Positions 1 to 6,503 of a stretch of 9,344 nucleotides of DNA are shown here, piece after piece. The notes below the pieces were generated by a model. It ran no database searches. It had not been told where the DNA came from and saw only the letters and a list, made by a program, of their open reading frames with translations. Every line of letters starts with the position of its first letter. Position 1 is the stretch's first letter. Source of the stretch: Candidatus Cloacimonadota bacterium (lineage in GTDB: Bacteria; Cloacimonadota; Cloacimonadia; Cloacimonadales; TCS61). Made by a program: the position numbers and the translations under genes. The stretch lies in the NCBI GenBank assembly GCA_023133395.1, contig JAGLWO010000055.1, positions 1-9,344 on the forward strand, written 5' to 3'.

Positions 1-1394
1 TCGTCCTTATTAAGCTTCTTCAAATTCTTTGTATCGAAGTCTTTGAGGGTTAGCTTAGCTTTTTTTGCTTTTTTTAGAACACTGCAAATCCTGGCATGAG
101 CATATTGACAGTAATAGACAGGATTTTCATTTGATTTCTTCTTAGCAAGTTCGAGGTCAAAATCCATATGAGCACTTGGTTTTCTGTTGAGGAAAAAGTA
201 GCGAGCAGCATCTTTCCCAACTTCCAGGATCAGATCGTCCATTGTTACGATTTTACCAGCTCGTTTCGACATCTTAATAATCTTACCATGTTCAATGATA
301 TTTATATGTTGAAGATAAATAACTTCGAGTTTTTTTATATCATATCCTAATGCTTGGATAGCTGCTCTAAGTTTGGAAACATGAGCATGATGGTCGGGTC
401 CAAGAACATCTAAGATAATATCAAACTCGCGTTGGTATTTGGTTAGATGATAAGCAATATCCGGGACAAGATAGGTTGGATTCCCATCTGTTTTTATAAG
501 AACGCGGTCTTTTTCATCTCCGAAATCAGTAGAAGAGAACCAGATAGCGTCATCTTTTTCGTATGTACAATTGGCTTCTGCGAGATAACTAAGAGCTTCT
601 TCAAGTATTCCTTCCTGCCTAAGTTTTCGTTCCGACATCCAATTTTCAAAATTCACATCAAACTTTTCCAGACTTGCAACCTGCATTTTATGTATTTCCT
701 CTAATGCATAGTTCTTCATTCTTTCTAATCTGTCTTTTTCTGAAATATGGAAAAGTTTAGATCCATCAATTATGTTTAGATTGTTAACAAGTTCTTTAAT
801 GTATTCACCATGATAAGCTTCTGGTGGAAAATCTTCGAATCTTTCACCATGCAGTTCACGATACCTTAGTTCTAAAGATTCAGCGAGTATATCAACCTGA
901 TTTCCAGCATCATTAATATAAAACTCACGGAAGGCATCGTATCCCACAAATTTCATTATGCGATATAACGAATCTCCATAAGCACCAGCACGAGCACTAA
1001 CGATATTCAAAGGACCTGTTGGATTGGCACTGATAAATTCAAGGAGAACCTTCCTTTTCTTTCCATATTTTGAGGAACCATATTTCTTTTTTGCTTTGAT
1101 AATATTTGCAAGTGCTTTATGATAAATGTTGTTTGCTAATTTAAAATTTATAAAACCCGGTCCAGCAATATCAACAGATTTATAATTTCTTTTTTTATTA
1201 AGTATCTCCGCAAGCTTTTCAGCCATATCGCGGGGCTTCATTTTATTCTTCTTTGCATTCAGAAGGGCTACATTTGTAGAAAAATCTCCATGTTCAATAT
1301 TATTTGGAACTTCTATGGTAAAGTTTTCTTTGTATTTTAGATTCAACTTGTCCAGACTATCTTTAATATCGGAAAATATTTTACTTTTTATCAT
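1..1394 (-). CDS. argS: Arginine--tRNA ligase (ArgRS), 3' end cut by window edge
   Basis: Class Ia aminoacyl-tRNA synthetase that attaches arginine to tRNA-Arg in the cytoplasm. The 464 residues visible from ATG 1394 start with an Add-1-like N-terminal domain (about 1-110). The Rossmann catalytic core follows, with the ANPTGPL stretch at 123-129, the LGPDHH stretch at 331-336 and an intact KMSKR loop at 374-378 (bases 261-275). The start of the anticodon-binding domain (from about 420) is present. Usual length is about 550-580 residues, so roughly the last 90-110 lie outside the window. The start codon lies inside rsfS (14-nt overlap), and no other in-frame start fits the conserved N-terminus as well. 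Odd point: the residues that should form the HIGH signature read N130-I-V-S133 (bases 996-1007). The rest of the core is conserved, so this looks like a functional variant rather than decay. Identity is very secure. Confidence 0.97.
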   Translation of the reverse strand, partial: MIKSKIFSDIKDSLDKLNLKYKENFTIEVPNNIEHGDFSTNVALLNAKKNKMKPRDMAEKLAEILNKKRNYKSVDIAGPGFINFKLANNIYHKALANIIKAKKKYGSSKYGKKRKVLLEFISANPTGPLNIVSARAGAYGDSLYRIMKFVGYDAFREFYINDAGNQVDILAESLELRYRELHGERFEDFPPEAYHGEYIKELVNNLNIIDGSKLFHISEKDRLERMKNYALEEIHKMQVASLEKFDVNFENWMSERKLRQEGILEEALSYLAEANCTYEKDDAIWFSSTDFGDEKDRVLIKTDGNPTYLVPDIAYHLTKYQREFDIILDVLGPDHHAHVSKLRAAIQALGYDIKKLEVIYLQHINIIEHGKIIKMSKRAGKIVTMDDLILEVGKDAARYFFLNRKPSAHMDFDLELAKKKSNENPVYYCQYAHARICSVLKKAKKAKLTLKDFDTKNLKKLNKD

Positions 1395-1752
1395 TAGCTT
1401 TGTCTAATTTCCTTTTCACTTCTGGAGTTATTTTGTATAAATCTTCAAGCTTATAATATTTCCTTTTTACTTCACTAAAAATATGAACGATAATATCAGC
1501 AAAATCCAATAATACCCAAGTTGCATTTTCCATTCCTTCAACTGAAAGAAGCTGTATATTATGCTCCTTTGCTTTTTGAATGATATTGTCAGCAATTGCT
1601 TTTATGTGTAATTCAGCTGATCCATGACATATTATTATTGAATCTGTAAAATCGGTTTTTCCTTTTACATCGATATGAATTAAATCCTCGGATTTTTTAT
1701 CTGATGCCCACTCTATAATTTTTTTAACTGCTTCGTCGTGTTCTATTTCCAT
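1381..1752 (-). CDS. rsfS: Ribosomal silencing factor RsfS (Iojap/YbeB family)
   Basis: Family role: binds ribosomal protein L14 (uL14) on the large subunit and blocks subunit joining, lowering translation in starvation or stationary phase; also linked to ribosome assembly. The 123-residue protein matches the usual 105-130-residue length. It carries the family blocks: a DSIIICHGSAE segment (37-47), the AIADNI helix (52-57), VEG (71-73), the hallmark WVLLDFADIIVHIF strand-loop (79-92) and the KYYKLEDLY end (98-106). The charged, Lys-rich tail (107-123) is slightly longer than usual. An AGGAGA ribosome site lies just upstream of ATG 1752, 10 nt after the LytR_C-domain gene, and the 3' end overlaps argS by 14 nt. 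In many bacteria rsfS sits near nadD or LytR-type genes; no nadD is present here. Confidence 0.95.
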   Translation of the reverse strand: MEIEHDEAVKKIIEWASDKKSEDLIHIDVKGKTDFTDSIIICHGSAELHIKAIADNIIQKAKEHNIQLLSVEGMENATWVLLDFADIIVHIFSEVKRKYYKLEDLYKITPEVKRKLDKANDKK

Positions 1753-1754
1753 AT

Positions 1755-1760
1755 TCTCCT
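1755..1760 (-). promoter_or_regulatory. Ribosome binding site of rsfS
   Basis: AGGAGA lies two bases before the rsfS ATG (1752) and immediately after the stop of the preceding LytR_C-domain gene. The close spacing supports both the chosen rsfS start and termination-reinitiation coupling. Confidence 0.6.
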
Positions 1761-1762
1761 AT

Positions 1763-2206
1763 TTAAAAATAGTCTTTATAATCTTTTCCTAAAATTATTT
1801 GAAAATCTTCTATTGTATTGGGATCAAGCGTGAAAATTCTTCTTTTTATACCAGTTATTTTCATTAAATACTTTAGTTTTTCTTCATCATCTTTTTTTAT
1901 TACAATCAGCGTCTTCCCATATATGAACATGTCTCTTTCTACATTTTTCCAGGCAATTATATCCAGGTTTTTGATGTTCTTATTTATGAGATACTCTTTT
2001 ACATCTTTTGCTGCGCCATCAATACCACAGCCATTTAATACTGTTATCTTTACAGAAGAAACTGCAATTTCATCTCCGGATATATTTGCTTTTCCTTTTT
2101 TAAAGAACAAAATAAAAAATGAGCATAAGGTTAATACCAAAACTGCAATAACTATTAACAATGCTCTTTTTTTAATGAAAGACAAATTATTTTTTGGGCT
2201 TCTCAT
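1763..2206 (-). CDS. Single-pass membrane protein with LytR_C-type C-terminal domain
   Basis: A 147-residue protein from ATG 2206; a TTG two codons earlier, at 2212, is an alternative start. It has a short basic N-terminus, one hydrophobic helix at about 14-36 (rich in Leu/Ile/Val/Phe) and then an extracytoplasmic domain. The stretch with the VLNG core and G-C-G-I-D-G-A-A (about 56-66) is typical of the LytR_C domain (cell envelope-related, C-terminal to LytR-CpsA-Psr proteins). The catalytic LCP phosphotransferase domain is absent, so this is a stand-alone LytR_C protein of unknown biochemical role, probably envelope-associated. A conserved-looking Cys sits between the two Gly of the NGCG turn. 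The gene overlaps the HIT gene by 20 nt and lies 10 nt before rsfS. No clear Shine-Dalgarno precedes the start, which suggests expression by coupling. The domain call rests on motif recognition alone. Confidence 0.8.
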   Translation of the reverse strand: MRSPKNNLSFIKKRALLIVIAVLVLTLCSFFILFFKKGKANISGDEIAVSSVKITVLNGCGIDGAAKDVKEYLINKNIKNLDIIAWKNVERDMFIYGKTLIVIKKDDEEKLKYLMKITGIKRRIFTLDPNTIEDFQIILGKDYKDYF

Positions 2207-2684
2207 TGTCAAATTGTTCTTTGAGCATTTTAAAAGCTCTATCGAAGGATTCAGGGATGACGCGTGTACCCGCTGTAGAGGTCATAAAACTTACATCACC
2301 AGACCAACGGGGAACAATATGAACATGAAGGTGTTCGTCGACACCAGCACCAGCTGCCTTACCTAAATTAAGTCCTATATTAGTTCCATCGGGGGAGTAA
2401 ACTTTATTAATAACTTTTTCACAGAGTTGTACTGTTTCAAATAAATCGTATAACTCTTGTTTTGAGAGATTGTTTAAGGCAGGAACGTGATTATTTGGAA
2501 CAACCATAAGATGACCATTATTATATGGATATGTATTCATTATCACAAATGATAATGTAGTTCTATAAAGGATCAAATGCTTTTTATCATTTTCTTCAGA
2601 AGGCGTTATACAAAGGATGCATTTATTATCTTTTTCTGAAAGTACATACTTTAAACGCCACGGAGAATATAAAATTTCACACAT
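2187..2684 (-). CDS. HIT-family nucleotide hydrolase/phosphorylase
   Basis: Histidine-triad protein of 165 residues. Family members bind nucleotides and cleave or phosphorolyse substrates such as diadenosine tetraphosphate (Ap4A) through a nucleotidyl-His intermediate. Visible signatures: the N-terminal LYSPWRLKYV block (5-14), a Cys22-x2-Cys25 pair that with His66 could form the zinc site seen in Ap4A-phosphorylase-like members, the NNGHLMVVP strand (55-63), and the catalytic H118-x-H120-x-H122 triad followed by VPRW (124-127). The block after it (GDVSFM, 129-134, then TRVIPE) is typical of the longer bacterial Ap4A phosphorylase-like subgroup. A strong AAGGAGA site overlaps the stop of the upstream GlmU-domain gene, and the 3' end overlaps the LytR_C-domain gene. 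True substrate (Ap4A, nucleoside phosphoramidate or adenylylated sugar) cannot be read from sequence. Confidence 0.93.
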   Translation of the reverse strand: MCEILYSPWRLKYVLSEKDNKCILCITPSEENDKKHLILYRTTLSFVIMNTYPYNNGHLMVVPNNHVPALNNLSKQELYDLFETVQLCEKVINKVYSPDGTNIGLNLGKAAGAGVDEHLHVHIVPRWSGDVSFMTSTAGTRVIPESFDRAFKMLKEQFDNEKPKK

Positions 2685-2688
2685 AATA

Positions 2689-2695
2689 TCTCCTT
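2689..2695 (-). promoter_or_regulatory. Strong ribosome binding site of the HIT gene
   Basis: AAGGAGA, the best Shine-Dalgarno match noted in the window, lies four bases before ATG 2684. Its first two bases overlap the TAA of the GlmU-domain gene. It fixes the HIT start and shows that this organism does use anti-SD pairing, unlike at several other starts here. Confidence 0.7.
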
Positions 2696-3449
2696 ACTTA
2701 TCGTAGTAATCTGCTTTTTTCAAATATTCAGATTCTAATTTTTCAAGCTGTTCTATTGAATTCACACCTGATGCTTCTATCATATCTTCCAGTAATATTG
2801 ATGTTACAAATTTTCCTTCCTTTTTCATAATTTCAACTGTGTCGGTGAGATAGTATTCTTTCTGGATGTTGTTATTATTTACTCTTTTGAGTGCCAAAAA
2901 TAGACTTAGAGCATCAAAACAATAAATTCCTGTATTAATCTCCATAATTTGCTTTTCTGCTTCTGTAGCATCTTTAAATTCAACAATCTTTTTTATACTA
3001 TCATTTTCGTTTCGTAAAATTCGACCATATCTTAAAGCGTCATCCATAATTGCAGTTAAAAGTGTACAGGAAGCATTGAGCTTTCGATGGTGTCTCAACA
3101 TCTTTTCCAGAGTTTGATGTCTAAGCAGGGGAACATCTCCACAGAGTACGAAAATATCACCGTTAAAATTTTTAAAATTATCTTCTGTCATCATTACCGC
3201 ATGACCGGTCCCGTTCTGTTCTTTTTGTTCAACAAATATAATTTTACTTTTTTGGGGAACTATATCAGTTACAAGGTTCTTTTTATAACCAACAACAATA
3301 ACAACAGTATCACTATTGATTTTGTTTGCTGTTTCAACAACTCTGTTGATCATAGGCTTACCAGCGAGTTTGAAGATTACCTTAGGTTTATCAGATTTCA
3401 TTCTGATGCCCTGACCAGCAGCTAAAATTATTGTTGCAATTTGTTTCAT
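2694..3449 (-). CDS. GlmU-type UDP-GlcNAc uridylyltransferase domain, acetyltransferase domain absent
   Basis: Nucleotidyltransferase of 251 residues matching the N-terminal half of GlmU, which makes UDP-GlcNAc from UTP and GlcNAc-1-P for peptidoglycan and LPS. Motifs: the LAAGQGIRM-x-S-x2-PKV nucleotide loop (9-24), the QNGTGHAV loop (78-85), GDVPLL (104-109, with D105 at the metal-ligand position), INTGIY (171-176), the KEYYLTD turn (198-204) and GVN (228-230, N230 matching the second metal ligand). The protein ends in the linker helix, exactly where GlmU would continue into its left-handed beta-helix acetyltransferase. Full-length GlmU is about 450-460 residues. The next gene starts 9 nt later and encodes a HIT protein, so this is a natural single-domain form, not a frameshift. 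It starts with ATGA overlapping the folK stop; GAGGA sits at 3456-3460. Other sugar-1-P or phospho-base substrates are possible. Confidence 0.9.
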   Translation of the reverse strand: MKQIATIILAAGQGIRMKSDKPKVIFKLAGKPMINRVVETANKINSDTVVIVVGYKKNLVTDIVPQKSKIIFVEQKEQNGTGHAVMMTEDNFKNFNGDIFVLCGDVPLLRHQTLEKMLRHHRKLNASCTLLTAIMDDALRYGRILRNENDSIKKIVEFKDATEAEKQIMEINTGIYCFDALSLFLALKRVNNNNIQKEYYLTDTVEIMKKEGKFVTSILLEDMIEASGVNSIEQLEKLESEYLKKADYYDK

Positions 3450-3901
3450 TGAATATCCTCGTAAATTTGCAGAATTGTATTATTCATTTTCGGATGAACA
3501 AATTCAGGACATATTTCAACCAGCGATCTCAGAACAAACTCCCTTTTATGAAGTTCCGGATGTGGTATAACTAAATAATCCTCGTTTATAATTTGATCTC
3601 CATAGAATAAAATATCGATATCAATAATTCTTGGCTCCCATTTTTTTATGCGGATTCTTCCTAGTTTGAATTCTGTTTCTAGGCATTTTGTCAAAAGCTC
3701 TGCTGGTTCGAGATCGGTTTCGATTTTTAAAACGCAGTTTAAAAACTTGGGTTGATTTGTATTACTAACAGGTTCAGTCTCAATAATTATACTGCTTTGT
3801 AGAACATTTATTCGCGGATATACATCTAAAGCAGACTTAGCTTTCAAAATATTTTCTTCACGGTTACCTAAATTTGAACCGAGACCTAAATAGCAGACCA
3901 T
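3446..3901 (-). CDS. folK: 2-amino-4-hydroxy-6-hydroxymethyldihydropteridine diphosphokinase (HPPK)
   Basis: Transfers pyrophosphate from ATP to 6-hydroxymethyl-dihydropterin, the folate step before dihydropteroate synthase. The 151 residues match the family's usual 150-170. Visible blocks: YLGLGSNLGNRE (4-15), QPKFLNCV (50-57) that contributes to the pterin pocket, the R84-R91 region with the R-I-I-D94-I-D96 pair that binds the two Mg ions, and PHPELHKREFVL (113-124). It is translated from an ATG that shares one base with the folB stop (TAATG), so folB and folK are tightly coupled, matching their consecutive steps. Its own TGA stop overlaps the next ATG (ATGA). No folP, folE or folC is visible in the window. 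Confidence 0.95.
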   Translation of the reverse strand: MVCYLGLGSNLGNREENILKAKSALDVYPRINVLQSSIIIETEPVSNTNQPKFLNCVLKIETDLEPAELLTKCLETEFKLGRIRIKKWEPRIIDIDILFYGDQIINEDYLVIPHPELHKREFVLRSLVEICPEFVHPKMNNTILQIYEDIQ

Positions 3902-4257
3902 TAACGACTTCTTTCCATTTCAAGTTCAACTGAACTCAGAGAACCATTAATTGGTACAGACGGTTTTTTTATTTTTACATTAGCCCAGATGATTCTTGGA
4001 AAGTTTTCGAAAATTGAATCGAGAATAGTATTTGCACACACTTCTAATAAATAAAATTCTTTCTTTTCGAGTGTGTGTTTAATTATATTATAAACTTTTG
4101 TATAATCAATCGTATCTTCAAGGTGCTTTATTTCTTTGTCATGAGCAGGATTAGATTTATAAGAAAAATTTACTATGAACCTTTGTCCGAGTTTTCTTTC
4201 TTCGGGATGAACACCATGATACCCGTAAAAAACCATTTCATTTAAATAAATTCTCAT
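3901..4257 (-). CDS. folB: Dihydroneopterin aldolase (DHNA)
   Basis: Cleaves 7,8-dihydroneopterin to 6-hydroxymethyl-dihydropterin and glycolaldehyde in folate synthesis, normally as a cytosolic homo-octamer. The 118 residues match the family's 115-125. Visible blocks: FYGYHGVHPEER (10-21), whose E20 matches the catalytic or substrate-binding Glu22 of the S. aureus enzyme, the GQRF turn (24-27), DTIDY (48-52), LLEVCA (70-75) with the pterin-anchoring Glu72, and VKIKKP (94-99), whose K98 matches catalytic Lys100. The end, with SLSSVELEMER (106-116), is typical. It starts by ATGA overlap with the rseC stop and ends sharing one base with the folK start. Paralogues with epimerase or other pterin activity exist, but the folK pairing supports the folate role. 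Confidence 0.94.
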   Translation of the reverse strand: MRIYLNEMVFYGYHGVHPEERKLGQRFIVNFSYKSNPAHDKEIKHLEDTIDYTKVYNIIKHTLEKKEFYLLEVCANTILDSIFENFPRIIWANVKIKKPSVPINGSLSSVELEMERSR

Positions 4258-4670
4258 TGTTTCACCTTTTCAACTATTTCAAAATTAATACTGTTTGCAT
4301 ATTTTTTATCTACAGAATGAATAATAATCCCACTTAAGAGTAACCCAATAAATGATAATAAAATCGAGAAATTCTCAGTTAGTCTGATTACGAATTTACT
4401 TATGATATAAAATATTATCATACATATAATTGGGAATATAAAAATTAAAAACGAGGAAAATATTCTGACCCCAGGTGAAATATGCACTCTAACCATATCG
4501 CCAATATTCAGTTTAAGTTTATTTCTGATTTTATGTATATTCTTCCTATTATTTGAGTGACAGATTCCTCGTAATGCACAGTTATCACAAGCACCTGTTT
4601 TAATAATTTCAATAAAGACGAAATTATCTTTTATTTCTTTTACAACTGCAATGTCTTCGTGTAAGTCCAT
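4254..4670 (-). CDS. rseC: RseC/MucC-family (SoxR-reducing system) membrane protein
   Basis: Integral membrane protein of 138 residues. The family includes RseC of enteric bacteria, which acts with the Rnf-like complex to reduce SoxR and is also tied to sigma-E control; its role in other phyla is unclear. The N-terminal domain (1-65) carries a cysteine cluster C28-x2-C31-x5-C37 in the A-C-D-N-C-A-L-R-G-I-C pattern that marks the family. A short beta-rich stretch ends in GDMVRV (57-62). Two hydrophobic helices follow (about 70-92 and 100-118), with a short charged tail. It begins 2 nt after the hldE-type gene, with a purely A/T-rich leader and no Shine-Dalgarno, and overlaps folB by 4 nt. No sigma-E, anti-sigma or rnf gene is in view, so a link to either system is inference from the family only. 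Confidence 0.86.
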   Translation of the reverse strand: MDLHEDIAVVKEIKDNFVFIEIIKTGACDNCALRGICHSNNRKNIHKIRNKLKLNIGDMVRVHISPGVRIFSSFLIFIFPIICMIIFYIISKFVIRLTENFSILLSFIGLLLSGIIIHSVDKKYANSINFEIVEKVKQ

Positions 4671-4672
4671 GT

Positions 4673-5140
4673 TTATATTTTTTTTATTTTTTCAATTAAG
4701 TCTGTTGTTGAAAATCCCTCTTTGAAAGTTAAACTTTTTACAATACCACCATTTCTGGTTACAATATCTGACCCCACTATTTCTTCAGGTTTCCAATCAC
4801 CACCTTTAACGAGTACATCCGGTTTAATGTGTTCTATTAGCTTGTATGGCGTATCTTCTTGAAAAATAACAACGTAGTTAACCATAAATAAACTTTTTAA
4901 AACGGTTGCTCTATCGAGTTCAGAATTAATAGGACGGTTCTTTCCTTTTAGTTTTTTAACAGATTCATCACTATTCAAACCTATGATCAGAATATCTCCC
5001 AGTTTTGAAGCTTCATAAAGGTATTTTATATGACCTGCATGAATAATATCGAAACAACCATTAGTAAAAACGATTTTTTCCCCGGATGTTTTTAAATCCT
5101 GCACAATTTTAAAAACTTCTTCCCAACTCTTTAATTTCAT
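4673..5140 (-). CDS. hldE: D-glycero-beta-D-manno-heptose 1-phosphate adenylyltransferase (RfaE domain 2 type)
   Basis: Cytidylyltransferase-fold enzyme of 155 residues that adenylylates heptose-1-phosphate to ADP-heptose for LPS inner core or other heptosylation. Visible motifs: FTNGCFDIIHAGH (25-37) with the nucleotide-binding H34-A-G-H37, LKGKNRPI (64-71), the RATVLKSL helix (77-84), VKGGDW (111-116), which is characteristic of RfaE2 rather than of glycerol-3-P cytidylyltransferase or FAD synthetase, and GFSTTDLIEKI (142-152). It corresponds to the C-terminal half of E. coli HldE. The kinase half is absent, as in the many bacteria that encode HldA/HldC-type separate proteins, where the symbol hldC or rfaE2 would apply. 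A GGTGAGA site at 5145-5151 overlaps the end of purF, whose stop lies 1 nt upstream. Confidence 0.9.
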   Translation of the reverse strand: MKLKSWEEVFKIVQDLKTSGEKIVFTNGCFDIIHAGHIKYLYEASKLGDILIIGLNSDESVKKLKGKNRPINSELDRATVLKSLFMVNYVVIFQEDTPYKLIEHIKPDVLVKGGDWKPEEIVGSDIVTRNGGIVKSLTFKEGFSTTDLIEKIKKI

Positions 5141-5141
5141 T

Positions 5142-6503
5142 TTATCTCACCGGGTATTTACCATCAAAACAGGCATAACAATAATCTTGGGGCTTTGAAA
5201 CAGTTTTCTTCAAATTCTTGATGGGAAGATATTGTAAAGTGTCTGAACCAACAAATCTTCTAATTTCTTCGATTTTTTTACTGCTTGCTATTAATTCACT
5301 TCTTGTAGGAGTATCAATTCCATAAAAACAGGAAAACATAGTTGGGGGAGAACCGATTCTGAGATGAACTTCTTTTGCTCCGGCTTTTTTTATCAGTTTT
5401 ACGAGTTTTTTAATTGTGGTTCCACGAACTATAGAATCATCAACCAGAACCACTTTTTTCCCATCAAAGAAATTAGGCAAAACATTAAATTTCTGATAAA
5501 CGCTTTCATCGCGAATAGTCTGTTCAGGTTCTATGAAAGTTCTTCCCACATAATGATTTCGGATCAAACCGAATTCAAAAGGAACTTCTTTCTTTTTTGC
5601 ATATCCCAGAGCTATGAAATTAGATGAATCCGGGACTGGAATAACAACATCAGGATTGATTTTATCTCCTTCAGCTAAGTATGTTCCAATTTTTATGCGA
5701 ACTTTATAAACATTTTCTCCAAAGATAAAGCTGTCGGGTCGTGAAAAATAGACATGCTCAAAAATACAGTGTTTATTATTATTAGTTTCCCTGAATTGAT
5801 TTGGGTCTTCTTTGATTTGTTTAATTCCATTTTTATTCACAACGATGATTTCTGCAGGTTCAATCTCTTTTTGCCATTCAGGATTTAAAATATCAAGTGC
5901 ACAGCTTTCAGATGCTGCTACAACTGTTCCATCTTTTAATTTTCCAAAGCTCATTGGACGAAAAGCATAAGGATCACGGAATATATAAAGCTCTTTTTTT
6001 GTGGCTAAAATAGTTGAATAAGCTCCTTTGACATATTTCATTAATTTGTGAATGGCATCTACAATGAATTTCCCTTCTTTCTCAACTTGATAAACTATAT
6101 ATTTCAGGATTAATTCACCTTCATTTAAACTGGCGAAATAAACTCCTTTTGACTCAAGCACTTTACGAATTTCATCATAGTTTACAATATCGCCATTACA
6201 GGTAAGAGCGTATGATGGACCTGAAAGTGTTTCGACAACAAATGGCTGGGTATTATATATATTTGAAAAACCCCGGGTGGGATAACGAACATGGCCAATA
6301 GCTATATTTCCCTTTAAGAAATCAAGTTTGCGGGGATTAAAAACTTCCTTTACTAATCCCATCTTTTTACGAAGCCGTATTGTTGTGCCATCATTTATAG
6401 CCATTCCACAACTTTCCTGTCCGCGGTGCTGTTCTGCAAAAAGCCCTAAAGTAGCTAATTCTGCTGCATTTTTATTGTTGAAAACGCCAATAATTCCGCA
6501 CAT
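5142..6503 (-). CDS. purF: Amidophosphoribosyltransferase (glutamine PRPP amidotransferase)
   Basis: Commits PRPP to purine synthesis by forming 5-phosphoribosylamine with ammonia from glutamine. The 453 residues match the family. Cys2, directly after Met1, is the Ntn nucleophile, so no propeptide is needed beyond Met removal. The glutaminase domain shows QHRGQES (25-31), GHVRYPTRG (70-78) and the CNGD turn (102-105). The phosphoribosyltransferase domain shows the VPDSS stretch (290-294), NHYVGRTFI (316-324) and the PRPP loop VLVDDSIVRGTT (352-363). Cysteines 246, 392, 442 and 445 match the four [4Fe-4S] ligands of the B. subtilis enzyme, so it belongs to the iron-sulfur type. Oddities: TRG for the usual TAG, C-N-G for H-N-G, and N-E-G-E (127-130) for the S-D-T/S-E loop, with Glu128 at the position of E. 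coli Asp127. The ATG shares one base with the plsY stop. No other pur gene is nearby. Confidence 0.95.
   Translation of the reverse strand: MCGIIGVFNNKNAAELATLGLFAEQHRGQESCGMAINDGTTIRLRKKMGLVKEVFNPRKLDFLKGNIAIGHVRYPTRGFSNIYNTQPFVVETLSGPSYALTCNGDIVNYDEIRKVLESKGVYFASLNEGELILKYIVYQVEKEGKFIVDAIHKLMKYVKGAYSTILATKKELYIFRDPYAFRPMSFGKLKDGTVVAASESCALDILNPEWQKEIEPAEIIVVNKNGIKQIKEDPNQFRETNNNKHCIFEHVYFSRPDSFIFGENVYKVRIKIGTYLAEGDKINPDVVIPVPDSSNFIALGYAKKKEVPFEFGLIRNHYVGRTFIEPEQTIRDESVYQKFNVLPNFFDGKKVVLVDDSIVRGTTIKKLVKLIKKAGAKEVHLRIGSPPTMFSCFYGIDTPTRSELIASSKKIEEIRRFVGSDTLQYLPIKNLKKTVSKPQDYCYACFDGKYPVR

Noticed and set aside
447..704. Plus-strand open frames opposite argS (168-350 and 447-704).
   Set aside because: Both are shadows of the argS catalytic domain, which is continuous and conserved on the minus strand.
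1818..2366. A 182-residue plus-strand open frame opposite the LytR_C-domain and HIT genes.
   Set aside because: It lies antisense to two well-supported genes with clear motifs, has no recognisable domain, and its Phe/Ser-rich composition is typical of the reverse of Lys/Glu-rich coding sequence.
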